DNA of 64,000 nt, from contig NZ_OY829290.1 in assembly GCF_963691685.1 (NCBI RefSeq), positions 3,286,001 through 3,350,000 on the forward strand, written 5' to 3'. Numbering within the stretch: the first letter of the stretch is position 1; the number at the start of each line of letters is the position of its first letter. The translations under genes were made by a program, and so were the position numbers. The DNA is from Thalassovita sp. (lineage in GTDB: Bacteria; Pseudomonadota; Alphaproteobacteria; Rhodobacterales; Rhodobacteraceae). A model generated the notes under the pieces. The model had not been told where the DNA came from, did no database searches, and saw only the letters and a list, made by a program, of their open reading frames with translations. This document shows, in pieces, positions 1-8,788 of this stretch.

Positions 1-16
1 CCATGGCTTGGGTCAT
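1..16 (-). CDS. Start of next gene (partial, 5 codons)
   Basis: The first 16 bases, read on the minus strand, hold an ATG start (Met-Thr-Gln-Ala-Met) preceded at close spacing by a strong GGAGGT ribosome binding site at 21-26. The start lies inside the end of the acyl-CoA synthetase frame, as in a translationally coupled operon. Too little is visible to name the product. Confidence 0.4.
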
Positions 17-2054
17 CGTGACCTCCTGTCTTGATCAAAGCATCTGCCGCCACCGCCCCATGCGGTGTGCAGATCAACGGGTTGATATCTAATTCGGCGG
101 GTTGTGTGGCGATGACATAGGCCTGAACTGCCGCCACCGCGTCGAATATGGCCTCGTGATCGGCGGCGGGTTTACCGCGGAACCCGGCCAGAACCGGCGC
201 CATTTTCAGGCTTTGCACTGCCTCTGCAACCTCATCCCTGCTGGCGGGGATCAGCAGATGGGCGCTGTCTTGCAACACCTCAGTCATCACGCCACCTGCC
301 GCTAGGGTCAGCACATAACCATGGGCCGGATCGCAGGTGACACCGATCAGCAATTCGGCCACCGCGTCCCCCAACATATGTTCGACCAGATAGGAGGTGG
401 CCGGCATCGCCTCAGCCGCGCGCCTGACCTCTTCGGGGGTTTTGAGATTCAGCGCAACTCCTCCCGCCTCAGACTTATGTGCCAGTCCGGCGGCTTTCAG
501 AACCACGGGGTAGCCAAGGGAATTGGCCTGCGCCACGGCCTCCGCCACGTTGATCGCCTGCAAGCTGCCCGGCACCTTCAGGCCAAACTGAGCCAGGGCG
601 GCTTTTGCCTCCGCCTCATGCAGCACTTGCCCCGCTTCGCCACTGCCCTTGGGCAGCAACAACGGATCCGCACTGGGTGGTGCCATCCCAGCCACTGCCG
701 CAATGGCCTGCAGCGCAGGGTCCATCCCGTTGAGCGGCACGATGTTTTGCGCAATCAGATCTGCCGCCACTGCCTCAGGCAGACCCTCTGGCAGGGACGA
801 CAGCACCGCCATCGGCCGGTCCTGACCCGCACGCGCAGCGGCCAGCGCATCGAGCGTTGGCTGCCAGTCATCTGCCGAACAACGATCGTCACGTGGCAGG
901 TCCAGCACAAGGATACCAAGCGCCAGCGCGGGATCCATCATCGCGGCGAAACAGGCCTGCATCGCTGCGCCATCGCCCCAGATATAAGTGTGGTAATCCA
1001 ACGGGTTGGCCAGTGCCACCTGCGCCCCCAATGCAGCCCGCAACGCGCTGTGTTGCCCCTCATTCAAGGGCGGATATTGCACCCCGGCGGCGGCGCCGAT
1101 GTCGGCCATCAGGCTGGCCTCGCCCCCGGAACAGGAGGCTGAAACGATCCCGGCATGGGGCAAGGGCCCCGCCACATGCAGCAGTTTCAACGCTTCCAGC
1201 ATCACCTCAAGCGAGGCGACCTGCGCAATCCCCAACCGTTTCAGCAGCGCCGCTGCGCCGGCGGCGGATCCCGCCAAGGACGCGGTATGCGAAATCGTTG
1301 CGGCCTGCGCCTGTTCGGAACTGCCGACCTTCAGCGCCACGATGGGTTTGCCAACCGCATGAGCCGCCTGTGCCAGCGCTTCAAACCCGCGCAGGTCATC
1401 GATGCCTTCGATATGCAGACCCAGTGCGGTGACCCGGGGATCCTCCAACAACGCCTGCGCCACCTCTGACAGGCCCAGCTGCGCCTGATTGCCCAGCGTC
1501 ACCAGATAGGCCAGCGGCAATCCACGGCGCTGCATCGACAGGTTGATCGCGATGTTTGAGCTTTGCGTCAGCACTGCCACACCGCTGTCTACCCGCGCGC
1601 CGCCATGCTGATCCGGCCACAGCGCGGCGCCGTCCAGATAGTTGATCATGCCATAGCAATTGGGCCCAAGGATCGGCATATCCCCCGCCGCTGTCAGCAA
1701 TGCCGCCTGAAGATCCGCGCCATCGCTGCTCTCGGCGGCGGCCTCCAGAAAGCCTGAGGCAAAGCACACCGCCCCGCCTGCGCCAAGATCACGCAAAGAC
1801 CGCACAACATCTACCGTGGCGCTGCGGTTGACCCCGACAAACACCGCATCCGGCACCTCAGGCAGCTCAGCAACCGTGGGCACAGTGGCGATGCCTGCGA
1901 CCTCGGCACGTTTGGGATGCACCGCGTAAATCCGCCCGGCAAAGCCGATCTTGCGGCACTCGGCGATCACATTGCCCGCCCAAGTGCCGCCGCCGATCAC
2001 CGCAATGACCTCTGGCGCCAGCAGGCGCTGCAACGGTCTGACCCGCCGCAACAT
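1..2054 (-). CDS. Acyl-CoA synthetase, NDP-forming (3' end beyond window)
   Basis: The minus-strand frame is open from the ATG at 2054 to the window edge (about 684 codons, no stop seen). It has the order of ADP-forming acetyl/acyl-CoA synthetases: an N-terminal CoA-binding Rossmann domain (AVIGGGTWAGN near residue 20), succinyl-CoA-ligase-like domains with the SHTASLAGS motif, and a C-terminal ATP-grasp domain (GYPVVLKAAGLAHKSEAGG). Such enzymes join a carboxylic acid to CoA using a nucleoside triphosphate. It starts 3 bp after the acyl-CoA dehydrogenase stop, so the two are probably one operon that activates and desaturates an acid. The substrate is not shown by sequence; the adjacent betaine-type transporter suggests a carnitine- or butyrobetaine-like compound. 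Confidence 0.85.
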   Translation of the reverse strand, partial: MLRRVRPLQRLLAPEVIAVIGGGTWAGNVIAECRKIGFAGRIYAVHPKRAEVAGIATVPTVAELPEVPDAVFVGVNRSATVDVVRSLRDLGAGGAVCFASGFLEAAAESSDGADLQAALLTAAGDMPILGPNCYGMINYLDGAALWPDQHGGARVDSGVAVLTQSSNIAINLSMQRRGLPLAYLVTLGNQAQLGLSEVAQALLEDPRVTALGLHIEGIDDLRGFEALAQAAHAVGKPIVALKVGSSEQAQAATISHTASLAGSAAGAAALLKRLGIAQVASLEVMLEALKLLHVAGPLPHAGIVSASCSGGEASLMADIGAAAGVQYPPLNEGQHSALRAALGAQVALANPLDYHTYIWGDGAAMQACFAAMMDPALALGILVLDLPRDDRCSADDWQPTLDALAAARAGQDRPMAVLSSLPEGLPEAVAADLIAQNIVPLNGMDPALQAIAAVAGMAPPSADPLLLPKGSGEAGQVLHEAEAKAALAQFGLKVPGSLQAINVAEAVAQANSLGYPVVLKAAGLAHKSEAGGVALNLKTPEEVRRAAEAMPATSYLVEHMLGDAVAELLIGVTCDPAHGYVLTLAAGGVMTEVLQDSAHLLIPASRDEVAEAVQSLKMAPVLAGFRGKPAADHEAIFDAVAAVQAYVIATQPAELDINPLICTPHGAVAADALIKTGGHDDPSH

Positions 2055-2057
2055 GGC

Positions 2058-3242
2058 TCAGGCCCCCAAAGGCCGGAACAGATCCCGGCTGATGATGTGA
2101 CGCTGAATCTCACTGGTGCCATCCCAGATCCGTTCCACCCGCGCATCGCGCCAGAACCTCTCAATCGGGAAGTCATCCATCAGCCCCATACCGCCAAAGA
2201 TCTGCAAGGTGGTATCGGTGACCCGCGCCAGCATTTCACTGGCGTAAAGCTTGGCGCTGGCGATTTCGCGGTTGGCCGGCAGCCCCTGGTCCAGACGCCA
2301 TGCGCCTGAAAGGGTCATCCAATCGGCTGCGTCAATTTCGGTGATCATATCGGCCACCTGGAAGCTGACGCCCTGAAACTTGGCGATCTGCTGGCCGAAC
2401 TGTTTGCGCTGAGTGGCGTATTGCAGCGCGTGATCAAAACAGCGCCGCGCCCGCCCAACACAGAAGGCCGCAACGGTCAGACGTGTGGCGTAAAGCCATT
2501 CGTTCATCACATCAAAACCGCCGTCAACTTCGCCCAAAACCTGCGCATCGGGCAGCCGGCAGTCATCAAAGGTCAGGATATAGTTTTTGTATCCCTTATG
2601 GCTGACCGAGTTATAGCCATCGCGCACCTCAAAGCCGGGATGACCACGATCGACCAGAAAACAGGTGATCCGTTTTTTCGGACCGCGCGGGGTGTCATCC
2701 ACGCCGGTGGCGACAAAAACGATGAAGAAGTCCGCGTGTTCCGCCCCGGAAATGAAGTGTTTGGAACCATTGATCACCCAATCGCCGCCGTCGCGCACCG
2801 CCTGACATTTCATGCCGCGCACGTCAGATCCAGCATCCGGCTCCGTCATCGCCAGCGCATCCATCCGTTCGCCGCGCACCGCAGGCAGCAGGTACTTTTC
2901 ACGCTGTTCGCCTTCGCAGGCCATCAGGATGTTCTGCGGGCGGCCAAAGAAATGGGTCAGTGCCATCGATCCGCGGCCCAGTTCTCGTTCCACCAGGGTG
3001 AAATCCATATGGCTCAGGCCCGCGCCGCCAACCTCTTCGGGGAAGTTGCAGGCGTAAAACCCCAGATCGATGCATTTCTGCTTGATCGCATTGCCCAGTT
3101 CCAAGGGCACCTGCCCGGTCCGCTCAACCTCCGCCTCATGCGGATAAATCTCATTTTCCACAAAGCTGCGCACGGTTGAGACGATCATCTCTTGCTCATC
3201 GCTGAGGCCAAAATTCAGCCCCATAGCCTGATCTTGCGGCAT
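2058..3242 (-). CDS. Acyl-CoA dehydrogenase
   Basis: A 394-residue FAD-dependent acyl-CoA dehydrogenase with the usual three parts: N-terminal helical domain, middle beta domain (MTEPDAGSD near 130), and C-terminal helical domain ending IWDGTSEIQRHIISRDL. It should make a 2,3-enoyl-CoA and pass electrons to ETF. The start at 3242 has an AAAGGGG binding site. In the medium-chain enzymes the catalytic base is the Glu of YEGT; here that position reads WDGT (Asp374). Both genes after it in the operon act on CoA esters. A CaiA-like role on a quaternary-amine acyl-CoA is possible from context only. Confidence 0.85.
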   Translation of the reverse strand: MPQDQAMGLNFGLSDEQEMIVSTVRSFVENEIYPHEAEVERTGQVPLELGNAIKQKCIDLGFYACNFPEEVGGAGLSHMDFTLVERELGRGSMALTHFFGRPQNILMACEGEQREKYLLPAVRGERMDALAMTEPDAGSDVRGMKCQAVRDGGDWVINGSKHFISGAEHADFFIVFVATGVDDTPRGPKKRITCFLVDRGHPGFEVRDGYNSVSHKGYKNYILTFDDCRLPDAQVLGEVDGGFDVMNEWLYATRLTVAAFCVGRARRCFDHALQYATQRKQFGQQIAKFQGVSFQVADMITEIDAADWMTLSGAWRLDQGLPANREIASAKLYASEMLARVTDTTLQIFGGMGLMDDFPIERFWRDARVERIWDGTSEIQRHIISRDLFRPLGA

Positions 3243-3359
3243 TGATTTCCCCTTTGGTCACGGCGCGCTGGCAGGCGAGCTGCGCGGCGATTTACGTTGT
3301 CTTTTCGCGCACGCTAGCGCAGGGTTTTCGCAGCGACCTTGCAGTATTGACCAAATACC

Positions 3360-4304
3360 GTGCCCAAATCGAAAGAGATCACCACAAAACACATCGGCCT
3401 CCTGCTGTTTGAGGGGTTTTCAAACCTCTGCCTGGCCAATGCGGTGGAGCCTTTGCGCGCCGCCAATACGCTGGCCCGTCGCCCGCTTTATGACTGGACC
3501 TATTACAGCCGCAGCAGCCAGACGGTGAAGTCTTCTTCCGCCCTACCCGTGCAACCCAAACCCTTGACGGGGGAGGCCGCAGGAGCGGCGCTGCTGATCA
3601 TGCCCAGCTATGGCTACCACCAACTGGACACGCCGGACCTGCGCCGCAGCCTGCGCGCGGCGGCGGGGCGGTTTCAGATGCTGGCGGGGCTGGACACCGG
3701 ATCCTGGCTGCTGGCAGCGGCAGGGTTGCTGAACGGCTATCGCGCCACCGCCCATTGGGACACGCTGGGCGAACTGGCCGAGGCCTTCCCCGAGGTGGAT
3801 GTGGTCGATGCCCGCTGGGTGATTGACGGCGCCCGCGCCAGCTGCGGCGGCGCCACCACCACGCTGGAAATGATGCTGGAGCTTATTGAGCGCCACCATG
3901 GCGCAACGCTGGCGCTGGAGGTCGCGGCGCTGTTCATGTTTGGCGAACGGGATCCGCAGATGAACCCGCTGCGCCGCTGGCCCGACGATCAGCTGCTGCA
4001 CGCCGCCGCCGCGCTGATGCGCCGCCATGTCGAAGAACCGCTGAGCATTGCTGCTGTGGCCGATCACCTGCAGATCAGCCAACGTCGGCTGGAACAAATC
4101 GCCCGCGCCGAAACTGGTGACAGCCCCGGCAAGATCTACCGCAGGATCCGCCTGGCGGAGGCACGCCGCCGGTTGGAGCAGACCCGCGAAAGCGTGGCCG
4201 AGATCGCCCTGCGCTGCGGCTACCGTGACCCCACGGCGATGGCCCGCGCCTTTAGCGCCGAATATGGGATCACCCCGCGGCAGGCCCGGCAGCTGGCCAA
4301 ATAA
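3360..4304 (+). CDS. GlxA-family AraC-type transcriptional regulator
   Basis: A 314-residue regulator with an N-terminal DJ-1/PfpI-like (GATase1-like) domain (residues ~10-190) and a C-terminal AraC-type double helix-turn-helix (~210-310, including AEIALRCGYRDPTAMARAF). This is the arrangement of GlxA, CdhR and GbdR, which often control carnitine, glycine betaine or choline catabolism. The start is a GTG at 3360 without a clear binding site. It is divergent from the acyl-CoA dehydrogenase operon (117 bp gap) and convergent with the betaine-type ABC genes, so it probably controls one or both. The nucleophile-elbow Cys of the enzymes is absent (LDTGSWLL), as expected for a sensor. Confidence 0.85.
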   Translation: MPKSKEITTKHIGLLLFEGFSNLCLANAVEPLRAANTLARRPLYDWTYYSRSSQTVKSSSALPVQPKPLTGEAAGAALLIMPSYGYHQLDTPDLRRSLRAAAGRFQMLAGLDTGSWLLAAAGLLNGYRATAHWDTLGELAEAFPEVDVVDARWVIDGARASCGGATTTLEMMLELIERHHGATLALEVAALFMFGERDPQMNPLRRWPDDQLLHAAAALMRRHVEEPLSIAAVADHLQISQRRLEQIARAETGDSPGKIYRRIRLAEARRRLEQTRESVAEIALRCGYRDPTAMARAFSAEYGITPRQARQLAK

Positions 4305-4333
4305 AAGGGCCGCCCCCGCAGGACGGCCCCCTT
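4303..4333. terminator. Hairpin between convergent genes
   Basis: GGGCCG (4307-4312) pairs with CGGCCC (4324-4329). A-residues stand on the left and CTT on the right. It lies between the converging GlxA regulator and ABC ATPase genes, so it could stop transcription from both sides; the T-tract is weak. Confidence 0.5.
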
Positions 4334-4352
4334 AACTTCAACTTAACAGTCC

Positions 4353-5378
4353 TCAGGTGTGCAGCGCCTGAATGGCCCGGGTCAGCGACACGGAACCAGC
4401 CACCTGCCCTGCGCTGTTGGTCACCATGATGGTCTGATCCGGCGCCTCTGACAGCGGTGCAAGCGCATCCTCCAGCACCGTGTTGCCCGCCAGTTGCGGC
4501 GCCCCGTTGGCGATCATGCCCTCAGGCAAGGGATCGGTAATGGCGCGCAGCTGGATCACCCGGCCGCGGTTGATGTCTTTGATGAAGTCGCGGATGTAGT
4601 CATCCGCCGGGTTCAGCACAATCTCCTGCGCGTCGCCTTTCTGCACCATGGCCCCATCGCGCAGGATGGCGATATTGTCGCCAAGGCGCAGCGCTTCATC
4701 CAGATCATGGGTGATGAAAACGATGGTTTTGTGCAGCTCTTCCTGCAGTTCCAGCAGGATCGACTGCATGTCGAACCGGATCAGCGGATCAAGCGCCGAG
4801 AACGCCTCATCCATCAGCAGGATATCCGCATCCGTTGCCAGACCACGGGCCAGCCCCACACGCTGCTGCATACCGCCGGACAGCTGGCCGGGGAACTTAT
4901 CCTCATAGCCCGACAGGCCCACCCGGTCGATCCAATGAGCACTGCGGCGGTCACGCTCGCCTTCCTCAACGCCCTGCACCTCCAGACCATAGCCGACGTT
5001 TTCGCGCACCGTGCGATGCGGCAGAAGCGCAAACTTCTGAAACACCATCGACATCTTATGCCGGCGTAGGTCCCGCAGCTGGTCCTCATTCATCGCCAGC
5101 ACATCTTCGCCATCGATCGACAGCGATCCACCGGTAGGTTCGATCAACCGGTTGATGTGACGGATCAGCGTCGACTTGCCGGACCCCGACAGGCCCATCA
5201 CCACCTGAATTTGCCGCGGCATGATATCAAGCGAGACATCATCGACCCCCAGCACGTGGTTGTGCTTCTCCAGCAGCTCATCCTTGGTCATGCCCTGCTG
5301 CACCTTTAGCAGATGCTTCTTCGGGTTGGAGCCAAAGATCTTGTAGAGGTTTTCAATCTTGATTTTCGGATCAGCCAT
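4353..5378 (-). CDS. Quaternary-amine ABC transporter ATPase (ProV/OpuAA type)
   Basis: A 341-residue ATPase of the glycine betaine/proline importer family. It has Walker A GLSGSGKST, signature LSGGMQQRVGLARG and Walker B ILLMDEAFSALDP, and a C-terminal tail resembling a single CBS-like segment, in which ProV-type proteins sense ionic strength. The start at 5378 is chosen because it has a GGGGGCAGGG binding site and overlaps the permease stop by 8 bases (ATGGCTGA); a longer frame to 5456 lies entirely inside the permease gene. It is the last gene of a substrate-binding protein, permease, ATPase operon. Confidence 0.9.
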   Translation of the reverse strand: MADPKIKIENLYKIFGSNPKKHLLKVQQGMTKDELLEKHNHVLGVDDVSLDIMPRQIQVVMGLSGSGKSTLIRHINRLIEPTGGSLSIDGEDVLAMNEDQLRDLRRHKMSMVFQKFALLPHRTVRENVGYGLEVQGVEEGERDRRSAHWIDRVGLSGYEDKFPGQLSGGMQQRVGLARGLATDADILLMDEAFSALDPLIRFDMQSILLELQEELHKTIVFITHDLDEALRLGDNIAILRDGAMVQKGDAQEIVLNPADDYIRDFIKDINRGRVIQLRAITDPLPEGMIANGAPQLAGNTVLEDALAPLSEAPDQTIMVTNSAGQVAGSVSLTRAIQALHT

Positions 5379-6260
5379 GTCCCTGCCCCCGGTGTGCCTG
5401 CAGGCGTTTGCCATAGCTTTGCGAAATACGGTCGAAAATGATGGCCAACGCCACAATGGCCAGACCGTTCATCAGGCCCAGCGCCAAATATTGGTTGGAG
5501 ATGGCGCGCAGCACCGGCACGCCCAGCCCTTTGACCCCGATCATCGACGCGATCACAACCATGGACAGCGCCATCATGATGGTCTGGTTCACACCGGCAA
5601 AAATGTTGGGCAGCGCCAGTGGCACCTGCACACCAAAGAGTTTCTGCCGTGGCGAGGCGCCAAAGGCATCAGCCGCCTCCAGAACATCCTTGTCGACCAA
5701 ACGGATCCCAAGGTTGGTCAGGCGCACAATCGGCGGGATGGCGTAGATCAGCACCGCCAGCAGCCCCGGCACCTTGCCGATCCCCAGAAGCATCACCACC
5801 GGGATCAGGTAAACAAACGACGGAATGGTCTGCATCACATCCAAGACAGGGGTGATGGCCGCCTGCGTCCGATCCGAACGCGCCATCAGAATGCCGATGG
5901 GAATGCCGATCAGAATACACAACAGCGTCGCGACCGAAATGATCGCCAGCGTCGCCATGGTATCTTCCCACATGCCGAGGAAGCCGATCACCAGAAAGGC
6001 CACCACAGTGCCCGCGGTCACCTTCCAGCTGCGGGCGCCCAGCCAGGCCAGAAGGCCAACAATGGCAATGATCAGCGGCCAGGGGGTGGCAGCAGCAGCT
6101 TCTCAAACCAGACGAGGAATTTCAGCAGCGGAGAAAAGAATGCTTCCAGTGCTTCGCCATACTCGCGCGAGAAATTGCGAAATGCACTGTCGATCGTGTT
6201 TTTGAAATCTGCGAGGTCACGCCGTCCCAGTGACGGAAACTCGGTCAGGAACTCCCACAT
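5371..6260 (-). pseudogene. ProW-type betaine ABC permease, frameshifted
   Basis: Two frames together encode one ProW-like permease. Frame one starts at ATG 6260 behind GGGAGGGG (MWEFLTEFPSLGRRDLADF) and runs to ...FEKLLLPPPGR before a TGA at 6072. Frame two, offset by one base, continues with PWPLIIAIVGLLAWLGARSWK and the transmembrane segments to 5371, including the coupling-loop region EAADAFGASPRQKLFGVQVP. Adding one base in the CCACCCCC tract near 6083-6090 gives a continuous 296-residue protein, and the total length (890 nt) is one short of a multiple of three. Flanking transporter genes look intact. It is either a recent inactivating deletion or a sequence error in a C-run. Confidence 0.8.
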
Positions 6261-6414
6261 GGTTCCCCTCCCTTCGGTCTTGCCTTTATGGCCCGTTGGC
6301 TGGCCCTTTTTGCGGGCTTTCATGGCCCGGGCCTTGATGAACGCCCCGTGGCCATTGGCCGTTTGGGGTCTTTAGGTGCCGCACCCGGTCGATCTGGCAG
6401 TGGGTTTGGCATGC

Positions 6415-6440
6415 GAACGGGGGGCCTGTGCCCCCCGTTC
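6415..6440 (-). terminator. Intercistronic hairpin after substrate-binding protein gene
   Basis: A perfect 10-bp stem, GAACGGGGGG (6415-6424) and CCCCCCGTTC (6431-6440), with a 6-nt loop lies between the binding-protein stop and the permease start. There is no T-tract on the minus strand, so it more likely stabilises the upstream mRNA or attenuates read-through than stops transcription. That would fit high binding-protein and lower permease output. Confidence 0.6.
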
Positions 6441-6458
6441 TAGGTATGATCCGTCAGA

Positions 6459-7466
6459 TCACAGTTCTTTTTTGATGCCAGTTGCAGCGTCTTCGCTGAC
6501 CCAGGCTTCCCAGATCTCAGGATAGGTCTCCAGGAAGTACCAGGCCGCGTCACCGCCGGTGGCCTGATTTTCGTTCATGTACACCAGCATGGTGTTCATG
6601 ACGTCACCGGGGAACACACGTTCCTTCAGGTAATCAACAGCCACGCCACCCTCTTTCAGGAAGCGGTCGGTGACCACGGTGTGCACCTCAGATTCGGTGT
6701 AAGAGGTCATCTGCGGGTCCAGGCATTCCTGTTCCGGCTTCACGATGCAGCCATCCCAGTTTTCCGAGCCACCCCAGGCGGTTTCCCATTCCAGCAGGGT
6801 CAGGTTGTACTTGCCGATCATCGCGGTCGGCGCCCAGTAGTAGCCGAACCAGTTTTCACCACGTTCAACCGCTTTGGCGATCGAGCCGTCCAGACCCGCG
6901 GCGGAACCCGGATCAACCAGCGTCCAGCCTTTGTCTTCCATGCCGAACGCGCGGAACAGGTTGGCGTTTGACAGCTGACAGCCCCAGCCGGCAGGGCAAC
7001 CCAGGAAGGCGCCTTTGCTTTCATCTTCTACGTAGGGGAACAGGTCCGGGCGCGCCAGAACCTTCTCCACAGTGTTCAGCTCAGGATGTGCTTCGACAAA
7101 GGCGGGCGACACCCACCAGCCTTCACCCAGACCGGTGATCGGGCCGTTCACAACGGAATGCAGGCGCCCCTCTTCGGTGGCTTTGGCCAGCGGATCGCGT
7201 ACGGCGTTGATCCACAGTTCGCCTGCCACATCCGGTTCGCCCTTTTCGTTCATCGATGCAAAGGTGGTGGTGGTGGCTCCGGGGATCAGATCCACTTCGC
7301 AGCCGTAGCCCTCTTCGAGGATGATCTTATCGACATTGGCCATCAGCTCACCCGAGGCCCAGTTCCATTCCGCGATGGTGACGTTGCCACACTCTGCGGC
7401 CGCTGCGCCCCCCATCATCAACGACACACCCATGCTCACTGCGCCGAGCGCTGCAAATTTACTCAT
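6459..7466 (-). CDS. Glycine betaine/quaternary-amine substrate-binding protein
   Basis: A 335-residue periplasmic protein of the OpuAC/ProX family. It has a signal peptide (MSKFAALGAVSMGVSLMMGG, cleaved after AAAA) and a mature part rich in Trp/Tyr (AEWNWASGE, GEGWWVSPAF, WFGYYWAPTAMIG), as expected for an aromatic cage around a trimethylammonium group. The start at 7466 is chosen because it begins the signal peptide; the longer frame to 7574 has no signal-like start. It is the first gene of the transporter operon. Whether it binds glycine betaine, choline or carnitine cannot be told by eye. Confidence 0.88.
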   Translation of the reverse strand: MSKFAALGAVSMGVSLMMGGAAAAECGNVTIAEWNWASGELMANVDKIILEEGYGCEVDLIPGATTTTFASMNEKGEPDVAGELWINAVRDPLAKATEEGRLHSVVNGPITGLGEGWWVSPAFVEAHPELNTVEKVLARPDLFPYVEDESKGAFLGCPAGWGCQLSNANLFRAFGMEDKGWTLVDPGSAAGLDGSIAKAVERGENWFGYYWAPTAMIGKYNLTLLEWETAWGGSENWDGCIVKPEQECLDPQMTSYTESEVHTVVTDRFLKEGGVAVDYLKERVFPGDVMNTMLVYMNENQATGGDAAWYFLETYPEIWEAWVSEDAATGIKKEL

Positions 7467-7824
7467 GTTCAGAATTCTCCCAAAGACTTTGTTCAAGTTG
7501 ACCCCGCCCATGGCCCCGTCGACCACGATCCGGCACCGCCCGGAGAAGGCGATTTGCTCGGAGAATTTACCCAAACAGCGGTTACCAAATAATGAAACAA
7601 AAACGACATTAATCCGAGCCTATGTCGCAAACAGACCACAGGTGGGATTCAAAGTAAACTGCGAAGAGGCTTCGTCCAGTTCACGTTTTACGATTTATCA
7701 TCTGATATCAGTGACCAATGACCCAACGGTGCGCGTGCCCCTGTGCGTTGTTTAAGGCTTGCGCCGGCCCATTTGTTAGCGCAATCATTTACAGTAATTC
7801 CTGCAGCCAACCGAAAGGCCCGCC
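7467..7824. other. Intergenic region, divergent promoters
   Basis: This 358-bp gap separates the divergent betaine-binding-protein and gluconokinase genes. It contains an AT-rich stretch (about 7570-7720), a perfect palindrome CTGATATCAG at 7702-7711, and an operator-like sequence near the gluconokinase end (listed separately). No convincing coding sequence or RNA gene is seen. Confidence 0.5.
7774..7787 (+). promoter_or_regulatory. Possible LacI/GntR-type operator upstream of gntK
   Basis: TGTTAGCGCAATCA is an imperfect palindrome (5 of 7 positions) centred on GC. It resembles sites bound by LacI-family gluconate regulators and lies 37 bp before the gluconokinase start. The call rests on motif shape and position only. 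Confidence 0.35.
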
Positions 7825-8355
7825 ATGCCACGCCCCAGCCCTGTTTTGCCCGGTGGACCGGCGCTGTTTGTGATAGGGGTCAGCGGCTGCGGCAAAAGCA
7901 GCATCGCCGCCGCACTGGCCGCGGCGCGCAATGGGATCTACGTTGAAGCAGACGCGCTGCACCCGGCAGAAAATGTGGCCCATATGGCGGCCGGCCAACC
8001 GCTGAGCGATGCGATGCGCACCCCCTGGCTGCGGGCGCTGGCGTTGCATGTGGCCGACCAGCAGGCCGCCCATCCTGATCGGCAGGTGTTCACGGCCTGC
8101 TCAGCACTGAAACGCAGCTACCGTGATCTGATCCGCAGCCACCTGCCGGAGGCCGTGTTCCTGCATCTGAGCGGCGATCAGGCAGTGATTGCCGCCCGTA
8201 TGGCGGCGCGGCAAAACCACTTCATGCCCACCAGCCTGCTGGACAGTCAGTTTGCCACGCTGGAGATGCCGCAAGCGGATGAAGCGCATGTCACAGTGTC
8301 AATCGACGGCGATCTGGAACAGATCACCGCAGCCTGCCTCGCGGCGCTGAACTGA
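7825..8355 (+). CDS. gntK: Gluconokinase
   Basis: A 176-residue P-loop kinase that phosphorylates gluconate to 6-phosphogluconate, feeding the Entner-Doudoroff or pentose-phosphate route. Family motifs are all present: Walker A GVSGCGKSS (~18-26), DALHPAENVAHMAAGQPL, TPWL, CSALKRSYRDLIR, and HFMPTSLLDSQFATLEMP. The length is typical of GntK/IdnK. A GAAAGG binding site precedes the ATG. The gene stands alone, divergent from the betaine transporter and convergent with the DUF2177 gene (4 bp apart). No gluconate transporter or regulator is adjacent. Confidence 0.93.
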   Translation: MPRPSPVLPGGPALFVIGVSGCGKSSIAAALAAARNGIYVEADALHPAENVAHMAAGQPLSDAMRTPWLRALALHVADQQAAHPDRQVFTACSALKRSYRDLIRSHLPEAVFLHLSGDQAVIAARMAARQNHFMPTSLLDSQFATLEMPQADEAHVTVSIDGDLEQITAACLAALN

Positions 8356-8359
8356 GTTT

Positions 8360-8758
8360 TTAGCCAATCGCACGCAGCATGCTGACGCCACCCCAGGCCG
8401 CCACACCGGTCAGCGCCGCCCCCCAGATGGTGTCCAGCACCACCTGCTGCATCGTCCAGTCCTTCAGCGTGGCGTAATTGGTGAACTCATAGGTGCCATA
8501 GGCCATCAGCCCCAGCAAAATCCCCCCAATCAATGCCGCCGAGGGATCATCAGCCCGCATGGCCGGCAGGGAGACGAACCAGACAATCCCGGCCACATAG
8601 CCCAGATAGAACAGCCCCGCCGCCCCCAGCCGGAAATCCTCGGCAAAGAGGTGACCCACATGTTGTTCAAACACCGGTTTGATGAACAGCTTCAATCCGA
8701 CCACATCGACCACAAAGAAAATCAACGCGGTGGCTAGGTAGAGGAAGACAATATTCAT
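8360..8758 (-). CDS. DUF2177 family membrane protein
   Basis: A 132-residue integral membrane protein with about four hydrophobic helices and the DUF2177 features (VVDVVGLKLF at the N-terminus, GTYEFTNYATLKDWT near residue 88). Its function is unknown. It is the last gene of the minus-strand operon that begins with the FAD oxidoreductase and is preceded by an RpoE-type promoter. A related membrane protein is, as I recall, part of the Rhodobacter RpoE singlet-oxygen regulon. A role in membrane lipid change is inferred from neighbours only. Confidence 0.85.
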   Translation of the reverse strand: MNIVFLYLATALIFFVVDVVGLKLFIKPVFEQHVGHLFAEDFRLGAAGLFYLGYVAGIVWFVSLPAMRADDPSAALIGGILLGLMAYGTYEFTNYATLKDWTMQQVVLDTIWGAALTGVAAWGGVSMLRAIG

Positions 8759-8788
8759 GAGGCTCTTCTTTCTTGGGACAAGCCGCGC

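Noticed and set aside
321..1142. Plus-strand frame of 273 codons near the window start
   Set aside because: It lies opposite the acyl-CoA synthetase, whose frame is continuous and carries the CoA-ligase and ATP-grasp motifs.
6072..6100. Programmed -1 frameshifting in the permease gene
   Set aside because: The site has a C-run but no X-XXY-YYZ slippery heptamer in the right phase, and a permease has no known need for recoding. Deletion or sequence error is simpler.
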